Assembly: GCA_963825065.1 (NCBI GenBank)
Contig: CAWGRU010000008.1
Location: forward strand, 1-64,000
Source of the DNA: JADJOM01 sp963825065
Lineage (GTDB): Bacteria > Gemmatimonadota > Gemmatimonadetes > Gemmatimonadales > GWC2-71-9
Reading direction: 5' to 3'
Length of the DNA stretch: 64,000 nucleotides
Made by a program: the position numbers and the translations under genes. Numbering within the stretch: position 1 is the stretch's first letter; every line of letters starts with the position of its first letter. Of this stretch, positions 11,059-21,026 are shown piece after piece. Under the pieces are notes generated by a model. That model searched no databases. It was not told the origin of the DNA and saw only the letters and a list, made by a program, of their open reading frames with translations.

Positions 11059-13000
11059 GGGTTGGCCTCTGCCCACCACGCCTGGAACATCAGCAGGTTC
11101 CATAGCGGATACTGCCGATTGTGCCGACCGCTCTGGTGTTCTTCCCAACGCCGCCCGATGACCCGCGGATCGAACAGCCCCTGCTCGGCTAGCCGTGCCG
11201 GGTCGAGCAGCCCCTCCGCCCACCGCTTGAGCGGCCCCCGCAGCCAGGAGTCGATCGGCACCCCGAATCCCATCTTGGGTCGCTCCATCAGCGCCCGCGG
11301 CACATGCCGGTCGAGCAGCCGCCGCAGCGGCCACTTCCCCTGTCCGTCTCGAAGCTTGAGCGAGAGCGGGATCCGCCAGGCCAGCTCCACCACCCGGTGA
11401 TCAAGAAACGGCGCCCGCGACTCCAGGCTCACCGCCATGCTCGCCCGGTCCACCTTGACCATGATGTCATCAGGCAGGTAGGTCACCGTGTCGAGGTACA
11501 TCATCCGCTCCACGAACCCCGCCCTGCGCGGCAGCCCATGATCGCCAGTGAGCAGCGTTCCGATCTCCCGGCCACCCAGCAGGATCTCGGTGGGGGGATC
11601 CCAGTTGGAGACCAGGCTCCGGTACATCGCCCCGGCGGAGGGCACCGCCAGCACGTTCGCCAGCTTGTGCATCCGGTCTCCCACATGCGCCACCCGCGAC
11701 CGCCGCGGCAGCACCCGCTGCGCCGTCCCCAGGACCGTCCCCCAGGTCTCCGGGGCGACCGCCTGGATCCCTCGCGCCACCGTGCGACGGAGCCACGCAG
11801 GCACCGGCGCCAGTCCGTTCCAGATCCGCTCCCCCAGGAAATACCGATGGTAGCCGCCGAACAACTCGTCCCCGCCGTCGCCCGAGAGCGCCACGGTCAC
11901 ATGCCGCCGCGCGAGGCTCGAGACCAGGAAGGTCGGGATCTGCGAGGAGTCCCCGAATGGTTCGTCGTAGATCGCCGGGAGCCGCGGGATGACCCCGCGG
12001 GCCTCCTCCGGCGTGACGATCAGCTCAGTGTGGTCGGTGCCCAGGTGCCGGGCGACGGCCCGGGCATGCTCCGCTTCGTTGTAGTCGGCCTCGCGGAAGC
12101 CGATCGTAAAGGTCCGCACCGGCCGGCTGCTCCGGGCCTGCATCAGCGCCACGATCGTAGTGGAATCGATGCCGCCGGAGAGAAAGGCGCCTAACGGGAC
12201 GTCGGCGGACAGCATCTCCTGCTCGACCGTCTCCCCCAGCCGCGCCTCGAGCGCGTCGAGGACCGACTCCTCGGGACCGCTCAGCGGGTCGCCCAGCCCC
12301 CGCTCGACCACCTCCGCCATGCTCCAGAACGGGCGGCAGGTCTCCGACCCATCGGCCGCGATGCTCAGGATGCGTCGCCGGCACCACCTTCCGGATCCCC
12401 GCAAAGATGGCGTGCGGGGCGGGGACGTAGTTGTAGCGCAGGTACAGGGCGACGGCGTCGCAATCGAGTCTGCCGCGCCACGCCGGGTGGGCCGCAGCGC
12501 CTTGAGTTCCGAGCCGAACAGGAGCGTCGCCCCCATCCGGCCGTAGTACAGCGGCTTCTCGCCGATCCGGTCGCGCGCCAAGTGCAGCGTCCGCTCCAGC
12601 CGGTCCCACAGCGCGAAGGCGAACATCCCCGCGAACCGGCGACAGGCGCTCGACCAGCACCGTGGCGCTCGATGAGCGCCAGCATCACCTCGGTGTCCGA
12701 ATGCCCCCGGAACCGGGTCCCCAGCCCCTCTTCATCGCGGCGGAGGTCGTGGAAGTTGTAGATCTCGCCGTTGAAGACGATCACATACCGGCCGCTGGCC
12801 GACACCATCGGCTGGTGGCCCAGCGGGGTGAGGTCGATGATCGAGAGCCGGCGGTGACCCAGCGCGATCCCGGCGTCGGCATCGAGCCAGTGCCCCTCGT
12901 CGTCGGGCCCGCGGTGCCGGATGGCGTCCGTCATTCGGCGCAGCACCTCCGGCGCCTCGAGGCCTCTCGGGTCCCCCCAGAACCCCGCGATGCCGCACAT
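11055..13000 (-). CDS. asnB: Asparagine synthase (glutamine-hydrolysing) family protein
   Basis: About 648 residues, the usual AsnB length. The N-terminal amidotransferase domain starts with the catalytic Cys2 (MCGIAGFWGDP) and has RHRGPDDEG, GHRRLSIIDLTPLGHQPM and FNGEIYNF. The ATP-pyrophosphatase domain has the PP-loop SGGIDSTT, then FREADYNEAEHARAVA and LSGDGGDELFGGY. Two or three indels fall near 12630 and between 12360 and 12480. AsnB-type proteins of polysaccharide clusters probably make an amide on a sugar acid or an amino-acid substituent rather than free asparagine, but this is inference. Its stop overlaps the next methyltransferase start. A truncated N-terminal relative lies upstream at 14604-14981. 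Confidence 0.87.
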
Positions 13001-13003
13001 CGG

Positions 13004-14450
13004 TCAGGCATCCCGTGGCATCGCCCGCAGCACCGGCGTGCCACCGCACAACGCCGCGATCCGGACCCGGTGGGCGAGGCCAAAGCGAATGGGGTCATTG
13101 GAGATAGGCAAAGATGAGCGCGGCATCGGGCGGAGTGTAAGCGAGGCCAGTGTACTGACGTAGGCCTGACCACCATGCGGGACCTGTATGCTCACCCCAT
13201 CCCCCCAAGCCCCGTCCACCCGCGTCTGCCGGCGCAGCTCCGGGGGGAGCGCGCGGGGGTGCATTCCCCCGAGTTCCTCGCGATGGCCCAAGCGGCTGGG
13301 CAATCGATTAGTGGAGGAAGTCCTGAGCGCCGATCTCCGAAGGGCGACCCGCTGTTGGCGGCCTTGGAGGCGCGATCCACCGCCTCCATGGACCCTTGCC
13401 GGAAGTGAATCCTGCTTCCACCAATTCATCTTCTGCGAGTAGATCCAGGCGTACTCGTCCGAGTTTTGCAGGGCCTGGAAGACGTTGTATTCCAGTCGCT
13501 TCATCCGATTGCCAGGCGCAACATGCTTCGCCACCGTGTCCGGCGGCCAGGTGTAAATGCCGAGCAGATAGTCCGCGAATACGGCCTGTCCAACCCGCAC
13601 CCGACCTCCGGTAGCCGCCGCCAGTTCGGGAGGTACCAGGGCCAGGGCACCCACCTTCACCGCGCGAGCGCCAGCGCGGAACGCCGTGCTGTCGGCATAC
13701 CAGTAGGAACCCTCGTTGCCATCGGTGAAGCTGGTGGTGCCGGTCGCGGCTTCCAGCATTCCAGCTACAAACGCGGGCTCCAGGGCCCACACATGGCGAC
13801 GGAGCGCATCGTTCCGCTTGACTGGATCGGGAATGTCTAGGGTCGACTGGGAGTAGCTCAGCAGATATGGCACAAGTATCTGAGGGCCGGGAAACTCCTG
13901 TTGCATCGCGGCCATGAACTGGTGACCCCGCCGACGCACCTGGGCCTGCAATTCGTCGAATGACCGGCTCGAGTCGTTACCGGCCTGGGGGTACTTCCAC
14001 AGGTTCACCCCGTAAGGCTCCAGGTCCAGCAGGATGCCAATGAGTCCACCACGCTTGGCGGCGCCTGCGAAGCGGCGCAGGTTGATTTCTCCAGTCTGCC
14101 ACAGCCCATCGTCGAACCAGGCTCCAACCGCTGTCCGGGGAGACTTCCACCAGCACGAAGTTGTCGGTCAGGCTGGTCGAGTGGAACCTACGCAGATCGA
14201 CGACATCCGCCTCGAACAGGGCAGAGTCGAGAACCACCCGGCGAAAGACCTTGTATCCCGCCCGAAACTGGATGACGACCCCGTTAAGGGGCCGGTTCTC
14301 CATCGTGGCCGCGTTCGCAGCAAGAACAGGTGTGGTCGGCCGATCCCATCCGAACTCGATCAGTTTCTTGATGGGATGCTGGGCGAAAAGGGGAGCCGCC
14401 GAGGCCAGCAGCAGCACGATGGAGACGGCGGGGATGTTGCGGCGGGGCAT
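13004..14450 (-). CDS. Secreted protein, possible glycoside-hydrolase-like fold (frameshifted)
   Basis: Starts at ATG 14450 with a clear signal peptide (IPAVSIVLLLASAAPLFAQ, cleavage probably after AQ). The mature part begins HPIKKLIEFGWDRPTTPVL, then MENRPLNGVVIQF. This opening (KxIEFGWDxPxT...M...PxxGVV) resembles secreted hypothetical proteins that are thought to be TIM-barrel hydrolases. Further on come LLDLEPYGVNLWKYPQAG, where the DLEPYG strand has acidic residues fit for catalysis, and QILVPYLLSYSQ. An indel near 14000 and more after 13400 make the C-terminus unsure, so the end at 13004 is approximate. It sits between the asnB fragment and full asnB. A role in glycan trimming is a guess. 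Confidence 0.55.
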
Positions 14451-14603
14451 GCTGCGCTCCAGGACAGACAGAAGCTTGAATTGTAACGGGGCGGCGACTA
14501 CCACGCGGGCCTCACAGGTCAGCGAGAAAGATCGATTGGCCCCCCGAGGCTCGCGTCTTGAGGGATCCCTCCCCACGCTCGGGAGGACGAATCGTGTACC
14601 CAA

Positions 14604-14981
14604 TCAGTTCTCAGCCCGCGCCTCGCTCCGCGCGCGCATCACCTCCAGCAGGGAGTCCACCTCCCCCCGTGGTGGTTCGGAGAGCCCCTGGGAGCGAGTC
14701 CCCTTCCCCTCTTCATCGCGTCGGAGGTCGGCGAAGTTGTAGATCTCGCCATTGAAGACGATGACGTACCGGCCGCTGGCGGAGACCATCGGCTGATGGC
14801 CCAGCGGCGAGAGGTCGATGATCGACAGTCGCCGGTGTCCGAGGGCGATCCCAGCGTCGGGGTCGAGCCACTGCCCTTCGTCATCGGGCCCGCGATGGCG
14901 AAGGGCGTCGGTCATCCGGCGCAGCACCTCCGCTGCCTCGGCTCCCCCCGGATCCCCCCAGAACCCCGCGATGCCGCACAT
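14604..14981 (-). pseudogene. Chimeric remnant: asparagine-synthase start joined to a sulfatase end
   Basis: The frame of 125 residues starts with a perfect AsnB N-terminus (Cys2 in MCGIAGFWGDPGG, RHRGPDDEGQW, FNGEIYNF, DLRRDEEG). It is closely similar to residues 1-100 of the asnB gene at 13000. It then switches to about 20 residues (GEVDSLLEVMRARSEARAEN) that match the last residues of the sulfatase-like protein ending at 15111 (SEVDSLLRAVHARDVGAAGD). The DNA shows the same, with cagcaggga-tccac and ggagagc in both. The glutaminase domain is cut short and there is no synthetase domain, so no function is expected. A deletion between a duplicated asnB and a duplicated sulfatase gene explains it. 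Confidence 0.7.
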
Positions 14982-15110
14982 GATTAGACCAGGGATCGGT
15001 GGGGGTGTGCCATGGGCCGAAATTATAAGGACTTAGGTGGCTTCCGGGGAGGGCGGCCGAAGGCCGGTGACGGGGGACGCCCGGGTCAGTCACGACCGAT
15101 CCCCTCGATG

Positions 15111-16961
15111 TCAGTCCCCCGCCGCCCCGACATCGCGCGCGTGCACCGCCCGCAGCAGGGAATCCACTTCGCTCCGGAGCGGTCCGGAGAGCGGCGGCAG
15201 CGGGCGGATCTCCGCGGGATCCCTGGCCGTGTCGTAAACCTGGAGCGAATCCCGCCCGTCCTGCAGCACTCGAAGGGTGTCGCCGGTAAGGGCGATCTGA
15301 TCTCCCAGACTGACCGGCCATGTCGGAGGAAATCCGGGGCGGCGCCTCAGGGTGGACACCACCCACGGCTCGGTCGGGGACGCCGAGACGCCGGAGTCCC
15401 AGACGGGGCGGAGTGACAGCCCCGGCAGGATCCGCGTCCCCAGCCCCGCCAAGTCCTCGATGGTAGGCGCAACCCGCCGAAGCGACACCGTCTCCGCAAT
15501 CCGCCGCCCAGCGGGCAGCCGCCCCGGCCACAGCAGCACCAGCGGGACATGCACGGTCGTCATGAAGAGGTTGCTGCCGTGGAGCATCTGGCCATGCTCT
15601 CCGAATTCCTCACCATGATCGCCCGTCAGGATCACCAGGGTGTTGTCCCGCAATCCACGACTCGCCAGACCGGCGAAGAGCGAATCGAGACTCCGATCGA
15701 TCGCCGCGATGCTGGCCTCGTAGGCGTCCCGCTCCGCGGCGATCCCCTCGGCCGTCCAAGTCGTCTCGCCGACCATCAGGGGATCCTGCCGGACCCGCCC
15801 GCCCCCGAAGCGATCCGCGAGGTCCCGCGGCGGAAGGTAGGGATTGTGCGCATCGAAGTAGTTCACGAAGGCGAAGAACGGGCGATCGCGGTGGCCATCG
15901 ATCCAGTGCAGCAGGGACGCGGTGAGACCGGGTGCCGGCTTGCGCCAGGGGGTCTCGTACCACCCCAGCAGCCGGCGGAATCTCGGATCGTCGAGCAGCG
16001 CGCGCCCGAGGGCGGTGCTGTTGACGAGGGTCCCCCAGGACACCGGATAATCCTCGTAACGCTGAAAACCTCGAGTCAGCCCGCTCTCATAGCTGCACAA
16101 GACCACGTTGCCCACGAAGCCAGCGGTCCGGTAACCTCGGGACTCGAGCACCTCCGCCAGCGTCGGGAACCGGGTGTCCAGGGGGGTCTCCCAATTGGCG
16201 TTCAGCTCGTCGGCCCCCCGGCCGGTGAACAGCGAGGCATGGGACGGCAGAGTCCAGCTCGTGGTGGCGACCGCCCGATCGAAAACCACCCCTCCCCGGG
16301 CCCACGCTTCGATCGCCGGCGTGGTCGGACGCGGTGCACCATAGAGCCCGAGCGATTGGGCCCGCACGGCGTCCAGCACGATCAGCAGCACGTTCGGCGC
16401 GCTCGCCGGCGGCGGGGGCAGATGGGTCTCGGTCCGCCACTCCCGCCACCGCAGCACCCCGTGCAATCCGAGGCCAATCGAAACGGTGAGTCCCGCCAGG
16501 ATGAGCAACCCCACGCGGCCCGCGCGCAGCGCCGAGGCCTGATGCCGCACCAGAACGCTCGACAGTCGGATGCCAAGGCCGAGCGCAAGCAGGAGAGCGG
16601 CGTACCGTCTGAGACCACCGGGAATCGTCAGGAGGGCAAAGCAGCCGCAGGTGATCAGCGCGCCGACGATCGGCCTGAACCGCTCCGGCTTCATCCGGCG
16701 CGTGAAGAGGGCGTTCGTCAGCAGTGCCACCGCGACGAACAGCAGCAGGTTGCCGACGGGAGCCAGCCAGAGGGTATCGCGGCCCAGCAGGAGGAAGGGA
16801 TGGGAGAATCGGCGGATCGCCAGTGCCAGCAACTCGAGATAGCCCTCGGCGAGTCCCATCGCCGCGGCCAGGGTAATCAGCCCCCGGGCCAGCGGCGGAT
16901 GCACCGGGCGGGATTGCTCCTGGGCGACATGGGGCCGAGATTCATCACGGCCCCAGCTCAT
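15111..16961 (-). CDS. Membrane-anchored sulfatase/phosphotransferase superfamily protein
   Basis: 616 residues from ATG 16961, whose start overlaps the preceding small ORF by ATGA. An in-frame upstream ATG at 17081 would run through that ORF and is less likely. The N-terminal 180 residues hold about five transmembrane helices (for example LAPVGNLLLFVAVALLTNAL). The periplasmic domain has VLLIVLDAVRAQSLGLYG (metal-binding Asp), TTSWTLPSHASLFTG, FVNYFDAHNPYLPP and LVILTGDHGEEFGEHG (metal ligands D-H). The nucleophile position holds Thr in place of the Cys/Ser converted to formylglycine in true sulfatases. Thr is what phosphoethanolamine and phosphoglycerol transferases use. It may therefore add or remove a phosphate-linked group on the surface glycan. 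Substrate unknown. Confidence 0.85.
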   Translation of the reverse strand: MSWGRDESRPHVAQEQSRPVHPPLARGLITLAAAMGLAEGYLELLALAIRRFSHPFLLLGRDTLWLAPVGNLLLFVAVALLTNALFTRRMKPERFRPIVGALITCGCFALLTIPGGLRRYAALLLALGLGIRLSSVLVRHQASALRAGRVGLLILAGLTVSIGLGLHGVLRWREWRTETHLPPPPASAPNVLLIVLDAVRAQSLGLYGAPRPTTPAIEAWARGGVVFDRAVATTSWTLPSHASLFTGRGADELNANWETPLDTRFPTLAEVLESRGYRTAGFVGNVVLCSYESGLTRGFQRYEDYPVSWGTLVNSTALGRALLDDPRFRRLLGWYETPWRKPAPGLTASLLHWIDGHRDRPFFAFVNYFDAHNPYLPPRDLADRFGGGRVRQDPLMVGETTWTAEGIAAERDAYEASIAAIDRSLDSLFAGLASRGLRDNTLVILTGDHGEEFGEHGQMLHGSNLFMTTVHVPLVLLWPGRLPAGRRIAETVSLRRVAPTIEDLAGLGTRILPGLSLRPVWDSGVSASPTEPWVVSTLRRRPGFPPTWPVSLGDQIALTGDTLRVLQDGRDSLQVYDTARDPAEIRPLPPLSGPLRSEVDSLLRAVHARDVGAAGD

Positions 16962-17155
16962 CGCTCGTGCGCCAGCACCAGCCTGAGGGCGTGTCGCATC
17001 GCCGCACCCAGCAGCGGCGCGGGGTGCGCGGCCAGGAACTCCTCCGGCTCTTCGACGTAGAGCCAGAAAATCTCCATGCACTGTGCGTCGCTCAGCTCGT
17101 CAATCCACGACGCGCCGCGCGGGACCTCCGGACTCACTTCCACGAACGGCTCCAT
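16958..17155 (-). CDS. Small acidic protein of unknown function
   Basis: 65 residues from ATG 17155 to a stop that overlaps the sulfatase-like gene (ATGA at 16961-16958). The sequence is mainly helical and acidic (MEPFVEVSPEVPRGASWIDE, then QCMEIFWLYVEEPEEFLAAH). It has no signal peptide and no recognisable family motif. It begins 33 bp from the start of the divergent asnB at 17189, so both promoters must lie in a very short gap or overlap the genes. The coupled stop/start is the main reason to believe it is real. Confidence 0.4.
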   Translation of the reverse strand: MEPFVEVSPEVPRGASWIDELSDAQCMEIFWLYVEEPEEFLAAHPAPLLGAAMRHALRLVLAHER

Positions 17156-17188
17156 GATTCGGCAGCCCCAATCTACCGCGCCTGCGCC

Positions 17189-19085
17189 ATGTGCGGCATA
17201 GCCGGGATCGTCGGCGCCGGCCCGGACCCCCGGGCGCGCGACCAGGTGGCGGGGATGCTGCACCAGCTGCGGCATCGCGGCCCGGACGGCGAAGGCATCC
17301 TCGAGCGACGCGGTGAACGCCGGTCGCGCCGCCGTCGTGCTCGGCCACCGCCGCCTCAGCATCATCGATCTCACCGCCGCCGCCGCTCAGCCGATGACCT
17401 CGGCCGACGGCCGCCGCCACCTCATCCTCAACGGCGAGATCTACAACTACCTCGAGCTGCGCCAGGAACTCGAGGCGCTGGGGCACCGCTTCCGCACCCG
17501 GTCGGACACCGAGGTGCTGCTCGAAGCCTGGGGCGTGTGGGGCGCCGGCGACGCTCGATCGCGTGATCGGCATGTTCGCCTTTGCGCTGCTCGACGAGGC
17601 GAAGCGAGACCCTGGTCCTCGCCCGCGATCAGTTCGCGATGAAGCCGCTCTACTACACCCTCGCGGGCGGCCGGCTGGCCTTCGCCTCGGAAATTCCGCC
17701 GCTGCTGGGACTGCCGGGCGTGCGCACGGGCCGCCGACCTCGATGCCCTGGCGGACTTCCTCACCCGATCGGTCAACAATCACGAAGGCCACACCATGTT
17801 CGCCGACGTGCGCGAGCTGCCCGGCGCGCACCTGGCCGAGGTGCTCGCTCGACGGGCCGATCGCAGATCCGCCCGGTGCGGTATTGGCAGCCGCCAACGA
17901 CGCTCAGTCCACGACCTGCCCTTTGCCGCCGCCGTGGACCAGTTCCGCGACCTCCTCGAGCAGAGCGTACGGCTCCATCTGCGGAGCGATGTTCCGCTCG
18001 GGCTGCTGCTCTCCGGCGGCCAGGACTCGTCCTCGCTGCTGGCGCTGGCGCGGCGCACCCTCGGGAGCCGGCGCCGAGCTGCACACCTTCAGCTACCGGG
18101 GCCAGGACGGCGCGGTGGATGAAGGCCGCTGGATCCAGGCGGCGCGGGACGGCGGCCAGCGCCGTCGGACACGAGGTCCGGCTCACGCCGGAAGAATGGG
18201 CCGCGGACCTGCACGCCCTGGTCGCATCGCAGGGCGAGCCGTTCGGGAGCCCGGTGATCTACGCCCAGCGACGGCTGTTCCAGCAGGCGGCCGCGACGCG
18301 GCATCCGGGTCGTGCTCGAGGGCCAGGGCGCCGACGAATATCTCGCCGGATACGACAAGTTTCGCGCGGGGAGGCTGGCGTCGCTGCTGCACCAGGGCCG
18401 GTACCTCGAATGCCTGCGGGTGGCGGAGTGGCTACGCGTCGGGCGGTGCCGGATGGCGGGGGCCGGCGACCGCGGCGATCGCGCTGCGCTGGCCGGGGCT
18501 GGGAGCCATGCGCCGAAAGGACCCGGAGCAGGAGTCGCTGCTGGACGAGGCCTGGGTCAGCGCCCGTGGCGCCGCGACCTCGCCGCCGTGGCGCCCGGCC
18601 GGGCCCGACGTGCTGCGGGAGATGCTGGGCAACGCGCTCCGCGCCCCCAGCATCCCGTGGCTGATGCGCTACTCGGACCGGAATGCCATGGCCTTCTCGA
18701 TCGAGAACCGGCTGCCGTTCCTGAGCTCCGCGACTGGTGGAATTCAGCCTCGGCCTGCCCGAGGAGTATCCTGATCGCCAGGGACGGCCTCGGCAAGAAC
18801 CTGCTCCGCACGGCGATGCGCGGACTGGTGCCCGACGTGATTCGGGAACGGCGCGACCGGATCGGGTTCGACGTCCCCCTCGAATCCTGGCTGCCCCGCA
18901 CTCCGGGACTGGCCGACCTGCTCGAGGCCTCCCTGGCGATTCCCGCGGTGCGCCGCGCGCGCGCCGCGCCGCTGCTCCAGGCGGTCCGCAGCGGCCAGTC
19001 CCTTCCCCGGCCCCGCGCCTTCGAGGCGTGGCGGCTCGTCACCCTGACCGCGTGGTCCCGGGAATTCGGCGTGACCTTCAGCTGA
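17189..19085 (+). CDS. asnB: Asparagine synthase (glutamine-hydrolysing) family protein, heavily frameshifted
   Basis: About 632 codon-equivalents from ATG 17189 (catalytic Cys2 in MCGIAGIVG) to TGA 19083-19085, full family length. Visible in order are RHRGPDGEGILE, GHRRLSIIDLTAAAAQPM, NGEIYNYLELRQEL, MFAFALLDEA, PP-loop LLSGGQDSSSLLALA, LEGQGADEYLAGY, SIENRLPF and IRERRDRIGFDVPLESWL. At least eight indels break it, several plainly in GGG or CG runs, and every family block is retained in order. It is the only gene here on the plus strand before 22648. It may serve the polysaccharide locus or the peptide operon downstream. Lasso cyclases are AsnB relatives, but this protein keeps the full glutaminase domain. 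Confidence 0.82.
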
Positions 19086-19114
19086 CCGGCAGGACTCGGT
19101 CGGCGCGGCCACGA

Positions 19115-19967
19115 TCATGCGATTGGGTGGGGCTGCCGAGCGGTCGGTGACGACCGACCCGCGCCGGAAGGGCGAGAGCAGGTGCGCCCAGAACGATTCG
19201 GCGACCCGCCACCCCTCGACCCCGGTACGCTCGGGCAGGCCTTCGGCATCAATCGCGGTGCCGAAGAGAAAGTCCCAGGTGGAGAACATTCCGCCGTAGT
19301 TGCGGTTGTGGATCGCCGGGTCGGTGGAGTGATGGGCCATGTGGAACACCGGAGAGACGAAGATCTTGCGCAGCGGCCCGAAGCGCCACGACAGGTTGGC
19401 ATGGTGCATGGCGGCGTAGAGGTCGAGCAGGAAGGTGAAGGGAACCCAGGCCACCATCGGTGCACCCAACAGCAGTCCCGGCACCAGCGAGATGCTGAGC
19501 GCACCCAGCTGATCGAGGGGGTGGTTGCGGAATCCCGTGGCGAACGTCACCTGCTCCTGGCTGTGGTGCACCCGATGAAAGCGCCACCAGTAGCGCGAGT
19601 GCTGAATCCGGTGAATCCAGTAGCCGAGGAAATCGAAGATCACCCAGGACGCCGGCAGCGCAACCCACAGCGGCGCATGGTTCAGCAGGCCGAGGTCCAG
19701 CGAGGGCTGCGCGGTGCGCAGCGCCGCCACGATCGGATTCCATAGCGCCGCCATGTAGAGGATGGTGACCAGACGGTACAGCAAGTCGATCGCGAAGTGC
19801 CGTGAGGCGTAGCGCGACATGCTGAGGCCGGCGCGGCGTTCGAAGGCGGCGATCACCAGAAAGCAGCCCGCGGCCAGCGCGCTGGCCCGCATGATGTTGT
19901 AGCCGAGCCCGCCCTTGTGCAGCCAGGCCGGAATCAGCTGCGTGAAAGCGAGGTGGATTCCGTTCAT
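19115..19967 (-). CDS. Fatty acid hydroxylase / sterol desaturase family protein
   Basis: About 283 residues from ATG 19967 (MNGIHLAFTQLIPAW). It has four to five membrane helices and the eight-histidine diiron pattern of the family: HRIQHS, HRVHHSQE and HMAHHS, then HNRNYGGMFSTWDFLFGT, the usual end of the catalytic part. Such enzymes insert OH or a double bond into lipid chains at the membrane using O2. The 3' end is unsure: one frame stops at 19115 and another runs on antisense into the asnB tail. A second family member of similar size lies divergently at 22648. A duplicated asnB tail on the other strand flanks this gene on both sides (19013-19085 and 20087-20159). Confidence 0.75.
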
Positions 19968-20086
19968 GAGCGGGCCGGTAGGGATTCGGGGGAGTGCGGT
20001 CGACCGTGCGAGCGGGTGCGGCCGCCCGTGCGCTGGTCGCCACCCAATATGCGAACGATGCGGATGCGCCGGCAAGGCGGATCGGC

Positions 20087-20159
20087 AACCGCGTTCGAGG
20101 CCCGGCGGCTGGTTACCCTGGCTGCGTGGTCGCTGGCATTCGGCGAAGCCTTCGGCTGA
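20087..20159 (+). pseudogene. Duplicated C-terminal tail of an asparagine synthase gene
   Basis: On the plus strand this stretch reads TAFEARRLVTLAAWSLAFGE and then stops at the same place as the asnB tail ending at 19085, which reads RAFEAWRLVTLTAWSREFGV. About three quarters of the 72 bases agree. No other part of an asparagine synthase can be found upstream of it. It overlaps the presumed 3' end of the HTTM gene on the opposite strand. Together with the chimeric scrap at 14604 it shows that asnB copies have been gained and broken here. Confidence 0.55.
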
Positions 20160-21026
20160 GTGCGGTCCAGTCCACCAGGACCAGGATCAGCCACGCCTCG
20201 GGGACATGGATATTCATGGACAGCAGCACCCCCACGTGAAACGCCAGCGCGACCGGCACGAGCACGACCCGCGAGGGTCGCCAGAACAGCGCCAGCGGCA
20301 TCGTCCACTCCATCACCACCGTCGCGGCACCGATGAGTCCGCACAGCCAGGCGTATTGCGCCAGCCACGGGCCGAGCGTCCCGAAGACCACCGACTGGGT
20401 GTCCTGATTGAACCACAACAGCCAGAGCCGCATCCGTTCGGCCGAGCCCCACGCCAGTCCCGGTGCGCTCCAGCTTGCCGATCGCGGAGAAGAGGTAGAT
20501 CTCGCACGACCAGCAGCTGGATGAGCAGCAACGCCCAGCCATAGCGGGACGCCCGACGTTCCTTCGATCCCGTCGGGGCGCGAGGCCAGAGCGCGAACGC
20601 GTCCGCGCTCGGCGCCGCCGCCAGGATCAGCAGCGCCGTCGGGGCCAGCGTCATCCCCCGCCCCTCCGGGGCCGCAGTCCAGATGGCCGCCTCGAGCGGC
20701 GCCAGGTGATACAGCAACAGCGCAGCCACCGCGCAACAGACCCGGGGCGCGATGCCGGCGATCGCGCCGATGAGCGCGATCGCCGCCAGCCCCTGCAATA
20801 CCCGCTCGATGTCACCGTGGCCCGGCACGATGAGATAGCGCCAGCGGATGGCCGCCGGTGCCGAGCGCCAGAAGACATCCGGCACGTCGGACATCGCGGC
20901 GTAGTTGCGCGAGGCCAGGATCCAGAGCGCGTTCAGCGCGACCAGGATGCGTGCCACGGCCAGGTTTCCCGCGCTTTCCGGCTGAAACCAGAAGCGGGTC
21001 CACGCCCGCTTCAGCCGGCCGATCAT
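20113..21026 (-). CDS. HTTM-domain polytopic membrane protein, copy 1 (frameshifted)
   Basis: About 304 residues. The start at ATG 21026 overlaps the partner gene stop (ATGA). It has the HTTM (horizontally transferred transmembrane) plan: an N-terminal WTRFWFQPESAGNLAVARI, then LVALNALWILASRNY, and several hydrophobic helices. After an indel near 20490 comes VVEIYLFSAIGKLERTG, then RLWLLWFNQDTQSVVF. The protein at 32477-33424 is its paralogue, with FWFADGDPRNLAAARILVA and VAEIYLFGAVGKLRVSG. HTTM is related to the membrane part of vitamin-K-dependent gamma-carboxylase, but family members here are uncharacterised. The 3' end overlaps the asnB tail on the other strand and is approximate. Confidence 0.7.

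Noticed and set aside
15549..17060. A plus-strand frame of 503 codons
   Set aside because: It is antisense to the sulfatase-superfamily gene and has no family motif.
17189..19085. Treating asnB at 17189 as a decayed pseudogene
   Set aside because: All family blocks are present in order and unmutated. The breaks are single-base changes of the same type as in core genes nearby.
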